Positions 41,073 to 49,715 are shown, numbered from the stretch's first letter. The stretch is 64,000 nt of DNA from Actinacidiphila fildesensis (GCF_042652185.1 NZ_JBHSIX010000027.1), one strand, 5' to 3'. Notes: generated by a model not told the origin, from the sequence alone. Numbers and translations are program-made.

Positions 41073-41882
41073 ATGGACGATGACAGCAGCGGCGGCCCCG
41101 GCGCGCAGTGGCGGGTCCGCGGCGTCAGCGTCGAGGGCTACCGCCACCGGCGGACCGGCACCCCGTGCCAGGACTCCTGGCTGTACACGGTCTCCGGACC
41201 GCCGGAGGATTCGGTGACGGTACTGGCGGTCGCCGACGGAGCGGGCAGCCGCGCCCGCTCCGACGAGGGCTCGGCGCTCGCGGTGCAGCTGGCCGTCGAG
41301 TGCTTCACCCGGCGTTCCGCCGAGTTGCCCCCGACCGCCTCCGGCGTGCGCGCGGCGCTGCGCGAGGCGTTCCTGGACGTCCGCGACGAGTTCCTGCGGC
41401 GCACCGGGGACGAGTCGAACGACTTCGCCACCACGCTCACGGTGGCGGTGCTCACCCCGCGATGGATCGGCTATCTCAGCGTCGGCGACGGCTTCGTCGT
41501 CCTCAGGGCCGGGACCGTGGACGGTGTGCCGCAGTTCCATCTGCTGCCCCAGCCGGCCGCGGCCAGCGAGTACAGCAACGAGACCGTGTTCCTCACCTCG
41601 ACGGACGCGGAGCGGTGGGTGCGTACCGCCTGCGTCCGCGACCCCGAGGTCGACGGTGTGCTGCTGTCGACGGACGGACTCGCGCAGATCGCCCTGACCT
41701 GGGTGGACGGGCAGCCGCACCAACCAAGGGCGTCCTTCGTCGCCGCGATGCTGCGGACGCTCGACTCCCCCGGTGACGACCCTGACGAGGACGACGAGGC
41801 GCTGGCCGTACTCCTGCGGTCGGACAAGCTGACCGCGGTCAACGCCGACGACAAGACGCTGCTGAGGGCGGTGCGCCCATGA
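41073..41882 (+). CDS. PP2C-family protein phosphatase
   Basis: A 269-residue PPM/PP2C phosphatase. Metal-binding motifs are VADGAGS (Asp55, Gly56), SVGDGFVVL and LLSTDGLAQ, with a final acidic DD near the C-terminus. The N-terminal SVEGYRHRRTGTPCQDS is the usual start of the subfamily found in TerY-P modules. It would dephosphorylate targets of the kinases in the island. Overlaps the next kinase gene by an ATGA. Confidence 0.87.
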   Translation: MDDDSSGGPGAQWRVRGVSVEGYRHRRTGTPCQDSWLYTVSGPPEDSVTVLAVADGAGSRARSDEGSALAVQLAVECFTRRSAELPPTASGVRAALREAFLDVRDEFLRRTGDESNDFATTLTVAVLTPRWIGYLSVGDGFVVLRAGTVDGVPQFHLLPQPAAASEYSNETVFLTSTDAERWVRTACVRDPEVDGVLLSTDGLAQIALTWVDGQPHQPRASFVAAMLRTLDSPGDDPDEDDEALAVLLRSDKLTAVNADDKTLLRAVRP

Positions 41883-43027
41883 CCGGGCACAGGATTCTGC
41901 TGAACGGCCTGCCGGTGGAACTCTCCGAGCAGCCGCTCAAGAGCGGCGGCGAGGCCGCCGTGTACACCGTGGTCGGCAACGACGGGATCGTCGTCAAGCT
42001 CTACCGGGACACCCCCGGGCCCGAGCAGGAACGACGGCTGGCCCGGATGCTGACGATGACCCCGCTGGGCGGCCGGCCCACCGACCGCGCCCAGCCGTCC
42101 GAGCTGGCCTGGCCGACGGCTCCGGCGCGCAGCCCCGGCGGAGACTTCCTCGGCTACGCCATGAACCGGTTCGGCGAGCCGCAGCACATCCGCCTGGTCG
42201 GGCTGTTCACCCGCGCGCAGCGGCTGCGGCTGTTCCCCGAGCGGGTGGACTGGCGATTCCTGCTGGGCGTCAGCTGGAACCTGGCCTTCATGACCGCCCG
42301 GATGCACCACGAGGGCCTGGTCGTCGGAGACTTCTCCAGCAACAACGTCGTGGTCGACGCGAACGGCTTCGTCACGTTCCTGGACTGCGACTCCATCGCC
42401 TTCACCGATCCCGCCACCCAGGAGTACTTCCCCTGCCTGATGCAGACCGCGGACTACTGCGCCCCGGAGCGGCAGAAGGGCGGGCCGGCCACTCCGGCCA
42501 GCGACGACTTCGCGCTCGCCGTGCTCGTCTACCAGTTGCTGACGGTGGGGAACCATCCCTTCGGGGGTGTGCCGCACGACAGCGACTCGCAGTCGACCGT
42601 CAAGGACAACATCGCCGCCAGCTGCTCGTACGTGGTCCAGCCGGAGCGGATCATCGTCCCGCGCGGGGTCATCGACCCGGCCGTCCTGCCGCCGACCCTG
42701 CTGAACCTCGCCCGCGCCGCCTTCGGCCCCGGCGTGTCGAACCCGCAGGCCCGTCCCTCCGCCGAGGACTGGCTGCGGGCGCTGGACCACGAACGCGGCC
42801 GGGTCCAGAGCTGCCCCGTCCGGCCCCGCCACACCTACAGCTCGCATCTGCACGCCTGCCCCTGGTGCGAGCGCGCGGGGCGTACCGGCCAGGACGACTT
42901 CAACGTCGTTCTGCCGCCTCCACCGCCGCCGGCGATTCCCAAGGAGTCGCACGCCCTCCGCAACTCCATGATCATCGTGGCGGCGCTGATCGTCCTCCTG
43001 ATCCTGCTGGGAGCGCTGGCCAACTGA
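41879..43027 (+). CDS. Atypical protein kinase with Cys cluster and C-terminal membrane anchor
   Basis: A 382-residue protein with a kinase fold: KSGGEAAVYTV as glycine loop, Lys40 in GIVVKLYRD, a modified catalytic loop GLVVGDFSSNNVVVDANG in place of HRDxKxxN, and LDCDS in place of DFG. Asp and Asn are kept, so activity is possible. After the kinase domain comes a CPWC motif (HACPWCERAG) that may be half of a zinc ribbon, then a Pro tract and a C-terminal membrane helix (SMIIVAALIVLLILLGALA). This matches the kinase of the TerY-P triad with an added tail anchor. Confidence 0.85.
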   Translation: MTGHRILLNGLPVELSEQPLKSGGEAAVYTVVGNDGIVVKLYRDTPGPEQERRLARMLTMTPLGGRPTDRAQPSELAWPTAPARSPGGDFLGYAMNRFGEPQHIRLVGLFTRAQRLRLFPERVDWRFLLGVSWNLAFMTARMHHEGLVVGDFSSNNVVVDANGFVTFLDCDSIAFTDPATQEYFPCLMQTADYCAPERQKGGPATPASDDFALAVLVYQLLTVGNHPFGGVPHDSDSQSTVKDNIAASCSYVVQPERIIVPRGVIDPAVLPPTLLNLARAAFGPGVSNPQARPSAEDWLRALDHERGRVQSCPVRPRHTYSSHLHACPWCERAGRTGQDDFNVVLPPPPPPAIPKESHALRNSMIIVAALIVLLILLGALAN

Positions 43028-43115
43028 CCTCGTGATGTGATGTGGCACAGCAGCGAGCCCGCGGGAGCGGGCCGGGACGATCGCTGCCGTACCGATCGCA
43101 ATACAAGGAGAGTCG

Positions 43116-43445
43116 ATGGCCAGCCGGGTCCACCAACCGATGGAGAACGAGGAGTTCGACTTCATCCTCGCGAGGGCCGACGGACCGGTGCTCGCCTACT
43201 TCTGGGGGATCTGGTCGGAGGCGTGCAAGGAGATGGACCCCATCGTGCGCGAACTGGCCGGCGCGTACGGGGACCGTCTCACCACCGTGAAGACCGACAT
43301 CACCCGCTGCCCCGCGGCCACCAAGCGCTACGGCGTGACCGGCGCACCCACCTTTCTCCTGCTCGTCCAAGGAGAGGTGACGGCGACCGGGACCGGACCG
43401 ATGACCCGCGAGCAGCTCACGGCGTTCCTGGACGCGCACCTCTGA
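43116..43445 (+). CDS. Thioredoxin-fold protein with a single active-site cysteine
   Basis: A 109-residue thioredoxin fold. The usual WCGPC is WSEAC here (residues 33-37), so the nucleophilic Cys is Ser34 while the resolving Cys37 remains. The cis-Pro loop APTF and the VKTDITRCPAATKRYGV helix are normal. A thioredoxin without the first cysteine cannot reduce disulfides in the standard way; it may be a chaperone, a redox sensor or a mixed-disulfide trap. It is 88 bp behind the kinase and has its own AAGGAG. Confidence 0.8.
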   Translation: MASRVHQPMENEEFDFILARADGPVLAYFWGIWSEACKEMDPIVRELAGAYGDRLTTVKTDITRCPAATKRYGVTGAPTFLLLVQGEVTATGTGPMTREQLTAFLDAHL

Positions 43446-43711
43446 GCGCCCCACGGCCGGGCCGTTCTGACCGGACGGGAAGCACCGGGTCCACCGCCGG
43501 ACACTCCGGCAACGAAACGGCACGCATCTTCTGACAGTGCCGGTCGACCTCACCGGCTGATGCGCCGGCTGATTCGTCAGCTGATCTCTTGCGGGAGGTC
43601 GGGAGGTTCGGCCCGTCCGCCCGGAGCGCTCAGCGCATCCGGGCGGACGGGATCCGGGGATCCGACGGTCTCCCTGGCGCCGCTCACGCGACGCCGTTGG
43701 ACAACGGCCGG

Positions 43712-44815
43712 CTACTGCTGACGGCGCTGGCGGCGGGTTGCCACCACGAAGACACCACCGGCGACCAGGCTGGCTGCCGCGGCGATCTCCAGCCCCAGCT
43801 CGTTGCCACCCAGACCCGTTTCGGCGAGCCCGCCGGTCGTCCCACCATGGCTGCCGCCGGTCGTTCCACCGTGGCTGCCACCGGTCGTTCCACCGTGAGT
43901 GCCACCAGAGGTACCGCCCGTGGACGTGCTGCCACCGGTCGTGCTGGTGCCGCCCGAAGAGGAGGAACCGCCGGAGGACGACGAGCCGCCGGAGGACGAG
44001 GAACCACCCGAGGACGAGGTGCCGCCGGACGACGAAGTGCCACCGGACGACGAAGTGCCGCCCGAGGACGAAGTGCCGCCGGAGGACGACGAGCCACCGG
44101 ACGACGAGGAACCACCCGAGGACGTGGTGCCACCGTGCGTTCCGCCGGTCGTTCCGCCATGGGTGCCGCCGGTCGTCCCACCGTGGGTACCGCCGGTGGA
44201 ACCGCCCGTGGACGTGCTGCCACCGGTCGTCCCGCCGTAGGACCCACCGCTGGTGCCACCCGAACTGCTACCGCCCGAGGACGTGGAGCCGCCGGTCGTT
44301 CCACCGTGCGTCCCGCCGGTGGTCCCGCCATGGGTGCCACCCGAGGATCCGCCGCTGGACCCGCCGGACGAACCGCCGGACGAACCGCCCGTGGTGCTGC
44401 CGTAACCGCCGGTCGTCGAACCACCGGTGCTGTGGCCGCCGGAGGACCCGCCGGAACCGCCCGACGAACCGCCGCTGGAACCGCCCGAGGTGCTGCCGTA
44501 GCCGCCCGAGCTGGAGCCCCCGGTGCTGCCACCGGAATCGCTGCCGTAGCCGCCCTTCGCGTGCTCCTCCTTGTGAGTGTCACCGGCGTGACCGGTGGGC
44601 CCGCACGGACCGTGGCCGCAGTCCTTCCAGAGGTTCCAGTCGCTCCACCCGTACCAGTCGGTCCAGGAGGTGTCGCCGTGGCCGGAACGGGGGAGCACGC
44701 TGCGGTGATGGGAGGAGCCGGAGTCGGTGACCAGGGGTACGGCGATGGCCACGGTGGGGGCCATCGCCGCAGCGGCAGTGAGACCCAGGACGAGGGCACT
44801 TCGAATTTTCTGCAT
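43712..44815 (-). CDS. Gly/Ser/Thr-repeat cell-wall protein with LAETG sorting signal
   Basis: A 367-residue exported protein with a signal peptide (QKIRSALVLGLTAAAAMAPT), a short folded N-terminal region with a Cys pair (CGHGPC), then about 230 residues of repeats such as GGTHGGTTGG and SSSGG. It ends with LAETG, a hydrophobic helix (LGLEIAAAASLVAGGVFVV) and RRQRRQQ. LAxTG is the motif of Streptomyces class E sortases, so it should be covalently anchored to the wall. The repeats are flexible, rod-like and probably variable in number. Confidence 0.85.
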   Translation of the reverse strand: MQKIRSALVLGLTAAAAMAPTVAIAVPLVTDSGSSHHRSVLPRSGHGDTSWTDWYGWSDWNLWKDCGHGPCGPTGHAGDTHKEEHAKGGYGSDSGGSTGGSSSGGYGSTSGGSSGGSSGGSGGSSGGHSTGGSTTGGYGSTTGGSSGGSSGGSSGGSSGGTHGGTTGGTHGGTTGGSTSSGGSSSGGTSGGSYGGTTGGSTSTGGSTGGTHGGTTGGTHGGTTGGTHGGTTSSGGSSSSGGSSSSGGTSSSGGTSSSGGTSSSGGTSSSGGSSSSGGSSSSGGSSSSGGTSTTGGSTSTGGTSGGTHGGTTGGSHGGTTGGSHGGTTGGLAETGLGGNELGLEIAAAASLVAGGVFVVATRRQRRQQ

Positions 44816-45168
44816 GCCAGACCTTTGCTGTCGTGCTGTATGGGCTTCGGCTCGGGACGGTCGCATCGACACGGGCCGTCGAGCGGGCAACGTTCCACCG
44901 GCAGGCACACTCGGACCACTCATGGGGCGAGGCACACCCTCATGCAGGGCAGATTTCACCCGGACAGGTCAGCCTTCGTGACATTCGACGAACCCACGGC
45001 CGCCCTCCGGTCACACATCCCCGGAGGGCAGAACGGCATCGACCACAGCAAGAATTTCGGCCGCATTCGGCGGCCCTGACCAGTGACGTTGCATACGGCG
45101 GCCTACCGGCGGCCGGATGGCGCCCCCAACCTCTGTGCGCGACGGGGAATCTGCGGCAGGCTGATGCC
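44816..45168. other. Intergenic region between divergent genes
   Basis: 353 bp with no gene recognised. It must hold the promoter of the LAETG gene (minus) and that of the DUF5519-like gene (plus), but no confident hexamer pair was found. Confidence 0.4.
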
Positions 45169-45546
45169 ATGAACTCTGCCAGACATGCCAGGGAACAGCT
45201 GATGAGCTGGCCTGGTCTCACCGGTGGCCGGGCCAGTTGCGGCAGTGAGTACTGCGTGCGCACAGGCGCCCAGGAGATAGTCCATTTCCACAGCGCGCAG
45301 GAAGCCGAGGTGCACCTGTCCCGCACCATGGTCGCCAAACTGCTGCCGGCGCTGAGCGAGTCCACCGCGCTGCGGGTGCACCACGGTTCCGGCTGGGTGA
45401 CCGTCCGGCTCGACTGCCGCACCGACATCGACCTGCTCATCACCCTGGTCAGCGCCGCGCTCCAGGCCGGTCCGGCTGTCGCGGAGGAAGAGCTCTCGGG
45501 ACTCGCCGCGGATCCCTGCACCCATCAACGTCAATACGCCGCCTGA
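45169..45546 (+). CDS. DUF5519 / luciferase-family-like small protein
   Basis: A 125-residue protein. The pattern SWPGLTGGRASCGSEYCV, EIVHFHSAQEAEVHLSRTM and HHGSGWVTVRLDCRTDIDLLITLV matches a widespread actinobacterial family annotated as luciferase or DUF5519. The HFH block and the GWVTVRL strand are conserved in that family. Its biochemical role is unknown. The ATG at 45169 gives the usual N-terminus. A strong hairpin terminator follows. Confidence 0.6.
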   Translation: MNSARHAREQLMSWPGLTGGRASCGSEYCVRTGAQEIVHFHSAQEAEVHLSRTMVAKLLPALSESTALRVHHGSGWVTVRLDCRTDIDLLITLVSAALQAGPAVAEEELSGLAADPCTHQRQYAA

Positions 45547-45574
45547 CAACACCTCAGCACGCAGGATCCCCGGC

Positions 45575-45607
45575 GCCCCTGGGACTTGGACTCCAAGTCC
45601 CAGGGGC
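45575..45607 (+). terminator. 15-bp perfect hairpin terminator
   Basis: GCCCCTGGGACTTGG and its complement around an ACT loop, followed by CCCCTTTCG. It separates the DUF5519-like gene from the rodlin gene. Confidence 0.75.
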
Positions 45608-45714
45608 CCCTTTCGTTTGCCTCCATACGGGTGAAGCCCCATAACCAAATCCGCGCGGGACAGTTGATCAGGCAGACCCGGTACCAGGTCAATTTCGCAC
45701 AAAAAGGACTTGTG

Positions 45715-46125
45715 ATGATCAAGAAGTTCCTCGCCACGGCCGCGGTGGCTGTCACCGTCGTCGGCGCCACCGCCGCGATGGCCGCGCCCGCGATGGCGAT
45801 CGGCGACTCGGGCGGCGCCAGCACCACCAACGGCAACGGTTCCGAGCAGTCGTACGGCAACACCTACACGAGCGGCTACATGAGCCCCTCGTTCGGCCTC
45901 ATCCAGGGCTCGCTCAACAAGCCCTGCATCGGCCTGCCGGCGAAGGCCAACGTCGGTTCGCTCGTCGGCCTGGTCCCGATCAGCGTGCAGGACATCAACG
46001 TCCTGTCCTCGCCGCAGAACCAGCAGTGCACCGAGAACTCGTCGCAGATCAAGGGCGACGAGCCGCTGTCGCACATCCTGGACCAGATCCCGGTCCTGTC
46101 GGGCAACGGTGTCGCGAACCACTGA
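45715..46125 (+). CDS. Rodlin (aerial hypha/spore surface protein)
   Basis: A 136-residue exported protein of the RdlA/RdlB family. Rodlins organise chaplin fibrils into the rodlet layer of aerial hyphae and spores. A signal peptide (MIKKFLATAAVAVTVVGATA) is followed by the conserved IGDSGG, SYGN and GYMSPSFGLIQGSLNKPCIG, then VQDINVLSSPQNQQCTENSS and LSHILDQIPVLSGNG, with the two conserved cysteines. AAAAGGA precedes the ATG. Only one rodlin is present here, whereas S. coelicolor has a divergent rdlA-rdlB pair. Confidence 0.93.
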   Translation: MIKKFLATAAVAVTVVGATAAMAAPAMAIGDSGGASTTNGNGSEQSYGNTYTSGYMSPSFGLIQGSLNKPCIGLPAKANVGSLVGLVPISVQDINVLSSPQNQQCTENSSQIKGDEPLSHILDQIPVLSGNGVANH

Positions 46126-46144
46126 CACACCCCGCTCGAACGTT

Positions 46145-46172
46145 CTGGCCGCCGGTGACCACCGGCGGCCAG
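46145..46172 (+). terminator. Hairpin terminator after the rodlin gene
   Basis: Stem CTGGCCGCCGG / CCGGCGGCCAG, then TGCCGTTTTCC. It lies 20 bp beyond the stop codon. Confidence 0.75.
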
Positions 46173-46216
46173 TGCCGTTTTCCCTGCCGTTTCTCAGGGG
46201 CGTTCAGGGGGCGTTT

Positions 46217-46747
46217 TCAGGGGCGGGGCGCCAGGTTCCGCACCGGCCGCAGGCTGAACCGCGAGAGGAAGCGCCGCAGAAGGAGCCCCGCGATTGCGAG
46301 GGGGACCATGACGGCGGAGATGGCCAGCAGAACCACGTCCAACGAATTCCGGACGAGTGAGTTCCAGTAGCCGAGGTCCGAGGGGCGGGCGACGACGGCC
46401 GTGTCCTCCGGGTCGTACACGATCGCCATGGCCGTGCCGTCGCCCACTCGCTCCGTCTTGAAGGCGAGTGACGATTCGACGGAGTGCCCGCCGGGCGGGG
46501 TGAACCGTACCCAGCAGGTGACGGGTTACTCTGCACCGTTCTCGTCGGTGGTGCCCTGCTGGCACCTCGTCACCGTGCCCTGAGCCTCAACTCCGCGACT
46601 TTTCAGGGACGATGTCACCTTGGCGTGACCGGGGATGGTGAACACCAGGGTGATGATGAATCCGCCCAGCCCCACGACGATCATGACGACGGACATAACG
46701 GTCAGATAGCCGAAGGCCTTGGGCGGACGTGCCGACCGCGTGCTCAT
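46217..46747 (-). pseudogene. DUF3592-like membrane protein split by an in-frame TAA
   Basis: From ATG 46747 (MSTRSARPPKAFGYLTV) the minus strand encodes a first membrane helix (VMSVVMIVVGLGGFIITLVF) and the start of the extracellular domain (GVEAQGTVTRCQQGTTDENG), then a TAA at 46528-46526. The same frame continues without shift as PVTCWVRFTPPGG, TAMAIVYDPEDTAVV and a second helix (VVLLAISAVMVPLAIAGLLL) to the TGA at 46217. These are the parts of one DUF3592 protein of about 176 residues. TAA is the rarest stop in such GC-rich genomes; a single base change would restore the gene. Confidence 0.75.
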
Positions 46748-46838
46748 CGGCTCCCCGTCGTGCTTGGTATCAGGACGAACACCCCTCCAGCCGGTCCGGG
46801 GCATCAGCATCGCAGGGATGATCACTTCGGTGCCAGGC

Positions 46839-47486
46839 TCAGGTCGGCGTCCCGTCAGGGCCAGGCCGGCGGCGGTAGGTGCCGAACCATTGGCCGTACG
46901 CCATCTCGCGGGCGACCTTGGCGTCGTCCTCCGCGCCGCCGGTCGTCACCTGACGGGCGATGACCTGCTCCCCGCCCCAGGCGAGCACCTGTCCGGCGGT
47001 CACCGGGTCGACGTCCGCGGAGAGCCGGCCCTCGCGTTGCTCCTCCTCCAGCAGCGACGCGATGTGGTGCGCGAAGCGCTCGATCTCCTGCGCCCTGGCC
47101 TCGCGAACGACCGGATCGTACGCGGCGACCTCCGCGACGGCGGCCAGCAGTGGCGCCCGCTCCCGGCAGTACGCGAGCCGGCCCGCGTAGACGGCGGCCA
47201 GCGCCTCGGGTCCGCCGCCCGGACCGGTGGGGCGCCAGGCCGCGCCCCTGCTGAAGAGTTCGTCCTTCATCGTGGCGGTCAGCCGGATCAGGACCTCGGT
47301 CTTGTCCTGGAAGCAGAGATAGAAGGTGGAGCGCGCGATCCCCGCTTCGCTGGCGATGCGCCGAACACCCAGTTCGGTGAAGCACTCCCCCGCGTCGAGG
47401 AGGCGCTGCACCGCGGCGAACACCACGCGCTCGGTGCCGGCGCGCCGCTGGGACTGCTGCGAACGGGGACGGGTGATCGAGGCCAT
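46839..47486 (-). CDS. TetR-family regulator
   Basis: A 215-residue repressor with the TetR helix-turn-helix (ELGVRRIASEAGIARSTFYLCFQDKTEVL) and an all-helical ligand domain. The ATG at 47486 is followed by a basic leader (ASITRPRSQQSQRR). Its own operator probably lies upstream at 47545-47602, where TCGGACA is repeated. The ligand is unknown. No adjacent target gene in the same operon; the divergent SPW-repeat gene is a candidate. Confidence 0.87.
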   Translation of the reverse strand: MASITRPRSQQSQRRAGTERVVFAAVQRLLDAGECFTELGVRRIASEAGIARSTFYLCFQDKTEVLIRLTATMKDELFSRGAAWRPTGPGGGPEALAAVYAGRLAYCRERAPLLAAVAEVAAYDPVVREARAQEIERFAHHIASLLEEEQREGRLSADVDPVTAGQVLAWGGEQVIARQVTTGGAEDDAKVAREMAYGQWFGTYRRRPGPDGTPT

Positions 47487-47544
47487 TCCTTCCTCCTTCC
47501 GGTCCTTCCGGTGAGGTGCGTTTCCGAATCGCACTCCCTCCAGA

Positions 47545-47602
47545 TCGGACATTTCCTAAGTTAATGGCAGTCGGACATGGTGTCCAACATCATGTCGGAC
47601 AC
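47545..47602 (-). promoter_or_regulatory. Candidate TetR operator array
   Basis: TCGGACA occurs at 47545, 47571 and 47595. GGACA-TGG-TGTCC (47573-47585) is a perfect short dyad, and GTGTCC pairs with GGACAC at 47597-47602. The array lies upstream of the TetR start and 130 bp before the divergent SPW gene. Confidence 0.5.
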
Positions 47603-47731
47603 CCCGTCCGGCGGAGGCCGCCAGCACGGCACGGCAGAACCTACACATAACGGCAACTTAGGCGCACAATGGACTCGCGGTAGATACCGCAAACGCGGTC
47701 AGACTTGCATAAGCCGAAGGAGGCGAGTCGT

Positions 47732-48172
47732 ATGGCCGACGTGTCACACCGCCCGGGGGATATCGCAGCACATCCGGACGTATCGGAAATGCGTGATCGC
47801 TACGCCCGCGTGCTCGGAGGCCGGGGGATCGTAGGAGTCGACGGACTGCTGCTCCTGGCCGGGCTGTACGCCGCCATCTCGCCCTGGACGGTGCACTTCG
47901 CGCCCACGTCCCCGCAGTTGGCACAGAACAACCTGATCATGGGCATCGCGGTCGCCGTGTTGGCGCTGTGTCTGACCATGGCCCCGGATCGCATGCAGGG
48001 CATGAGTTTGGCGTGCGCGGCGATCGGCGTCTGGCTGATCGTCTCCCCGTGGGTGGTCATCCGTCACCCCGAGACCGGCGCGATGTGGAACAACATCATC
48101 ACCGGCGCCGTCATCTGCCTGCTCGGCCTCGCGGCGGCAGGAATGATGATGAGGAACAAGAGAGAGTCCTGA
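47732..48172 (+). CDS. SPW-repeat membrane protein
   Basis: A 146-residue protein with four membrane helices in two repeats. Each repeat carries the SPW motif (YAAISPWTVHF and WLIVSPWVVI). AAGGAGG precedes the ATG at 47732. Such proteins are common in Actinobacteria; function unknown, perhaps linked to envelope stress. The cytosolic N-terminus has three His residues. Confidence 0.8.
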   Translation: MADVSHRPGDIAAHPDVSEMRDRYARVLGGRGIVGVDGLLLLAGLYAAISPWTVHFAPTSPQLAQNNLIMGIAVAVLALCLTMAPDRMQGMSLACAAIGVWLIVSPWVVIRHPETGAMWNNIITGAVICLLGLAAAGMMMRNKRES

Positions 48173-48404
48173 CGCCGGGACCACATCCGACGCGGACAAA
48201 GTACTGATGGTCGTCCTGGAGGGGCCGGCGAATGCCGGGGACGGCCATCCGTGCGCGCGGCGGAAGCCGGCCCGATCACCCTGGACACGCCCGGCCCCGG
48301 CCGGGCGTCCATTCGTGGGGACGTGGCGTCCGCGGCGGCGTCCGCTCCTGGATTGCGGGTACCAGGACAGCGTGAGTGGATGCAACCAGGAGGTGTCGCC
48401 CACC

Positions 48405-48923
48405 ATGACCGCTTCGGATCAGGACCACGCGTCGCAGAACCGCCCGTCGCAGGACCACCCCCAGGGTCCGCACGAGATCAACCAGCACGGGGCGGAATTC
48501 AACGCCAACGCCGAGAAGCGCCGGCACGACGAGGCGCAGGCGCACGAGATTCACACCGTCGCGACGGACGCTCTCATCGCCCGCAGCCGCGCCCTGCGGG
48601 CCACCCTGCAGGACCTGCACAGGGTTCCCACGGGCGCACCGGAGGGCCTGCCCGCGTTCCGGGAGGCGTTCCGGGCGCACTACGCGGCGAAACAAGCGAC
48701 GGTCCACCCGCTTCTGGAGCGGCACGACAAGGCCTCCGTGGCGGTGGTGCGCGATCGCGAGGACGGTGCTCAGCTGCTGAGCCGTCTGGACGACGTCATC
48801 GCCGGCAAGGTGGCCGTCGAGGGCATGACGCTCACCACGCAGCTCGTGCTCGGCGAGATCGACCAGTACCTCCTGCACGAGGAGCGCGACCTCGTGCCGT
48901 GGATGCAGCGCAGTCTCCACTAG
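48405..48923 (+). CDS. Hemerythrin/HHE-like four-helix protein
   Basis: A 172-residue soluble protein. A hydrophilic His/Gln-rich leader is followed by long amphipathic helices with His and Glu at positions suggestive of a hemerythrin-type centre (EAFRAHYAAKQATVHPLLERH and YLLHEERDLVPWM). The ATG at 48405 follows AGGAGG by about 11 bases. A di-iron or other metal site is likely but the full ligand set could not be confirmed. Confidence 0.55.
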   Translation: MTASDQDHASQNRPSQDHPQGPHEINQHGAEFNANAEKRRHDEAQAHEIHTVATDALIARSRALRATLQDLHRVPTGAPEGLPAFREAFRAHYAAKQATVHPLLERHDKASVAVVRDREDGAQLLSRLDDVIAGKVAVEGMTLTTQLVLGEIDQYLLHEERDLVPWMQRSLH

Positions 48924-49087
48924 GCCGGGCTCCACCAGGTCGGACGCGGCCGTCCGGGGGCCTCCAGGCTGCCGCGCGAAACAATATCGGCGCGACCATC
49001 GGCGCGACCGATGAGTTCCGCGGCGCCATGCCGTCTACCCCTTCGTTGCCACGCATACTGCGAACACGCGCCGAAGGAGTCACTCCC

Positions 49088-49681
49088 ATGACAGCGATGC
49101 TCGACCTCGGTCCCGCGGCCCAGCGACTGGCGGACCTGCTGAGCGCCATCCCCGACGAACAGCTCACCGCGCCGACACCGTGTGCCAAGTACACCCTCGG
49201 CGACCTCCTCGACCATGTCGACGGCCTCTCCCACGCCTTCCTCATCGCCGCCCGGAAAACGCCGCTCAGCGAGGGTTCCCAACCGCCCTCCCCCGACGCC
49301 TCCCGGCTCGGCGCGGACTGGCGCACCCGCATCCCCGAGCAGCTCACCACCCTCGCCGAGGCCTGGCGCGATCCGGCCGCCTGGGAGGGGATGACGGAGG
49401 TCGGCGGTGTCACGATGCCCGCCGGCATGATCGGCAGGGTGGGCCTCAACGAACTGACCATCCACGGCTGGGACATCGCCCGCGCCACCGGGCAGCCGTT
49501 CTCCGCCGACGTCCAAACGCTCGAAGGCTGCCGCGAGTTCGTGGAGCCCCTGGCCGCCCCGGGACAGTCCCCCGCCCGCCAGGGCATCTTCGGCCCCGCC
49601 GTCGCCATCCCCTCCGACGCCCCGCTCCTCGACCGCATCGTCGCGCTCACCGGACGCGACCCGGCATGGGCCGCCGCCTGA
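49088..49681 (+). CDS. TIGR03086/DinB-like metal-binding protein
   Basis: A 197-residue protein of the mycothiol-dependent maleylpyruvate isomerase N-terminal / DinB group. Helix 1 has LADLLSAIPDEQLTAPTPCAKYTLGDLLDHVDGLSHAF with the family His residues, and NELTIHGWDIARATGQPF carries the third. The ATG at 49088 is preceded by GAAGGAG. These proteins bind a metal in a four-helix bundle and often use mycothiol. Substrate unknown. Confidence 0.8.
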   Translation: MTAMLDLGPAAQRLADLLSAIPDEQLTAPTPCAKYTLGDLLDHVDGLSHAFLIAARKTPLSEGSQPPSPDASRLGADWRTRIPEQLTTLAEAWRDPAAWEGMTEVGGVTMPAGMIGRVGLNELTIHGWDIARATGQPFSADVQTLEGCREFVEPLAAPGQSPARQGIFGPAVAIPSDAPLLDRIVALTGRDPAWAAA

Positions 49682-49715
49682 TACAGGGAAAGGCGGGAAG
49701 CCCTGGCAGTAGGCG

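Noticed and set aside
43589..45079. A 496-codon plus-strand frame rich in Arg/Gly/Thr
   Set aside because: It is the complement of the Gly/Ser repeat gene; the minus strand has a signal peptide and LAETG signal.
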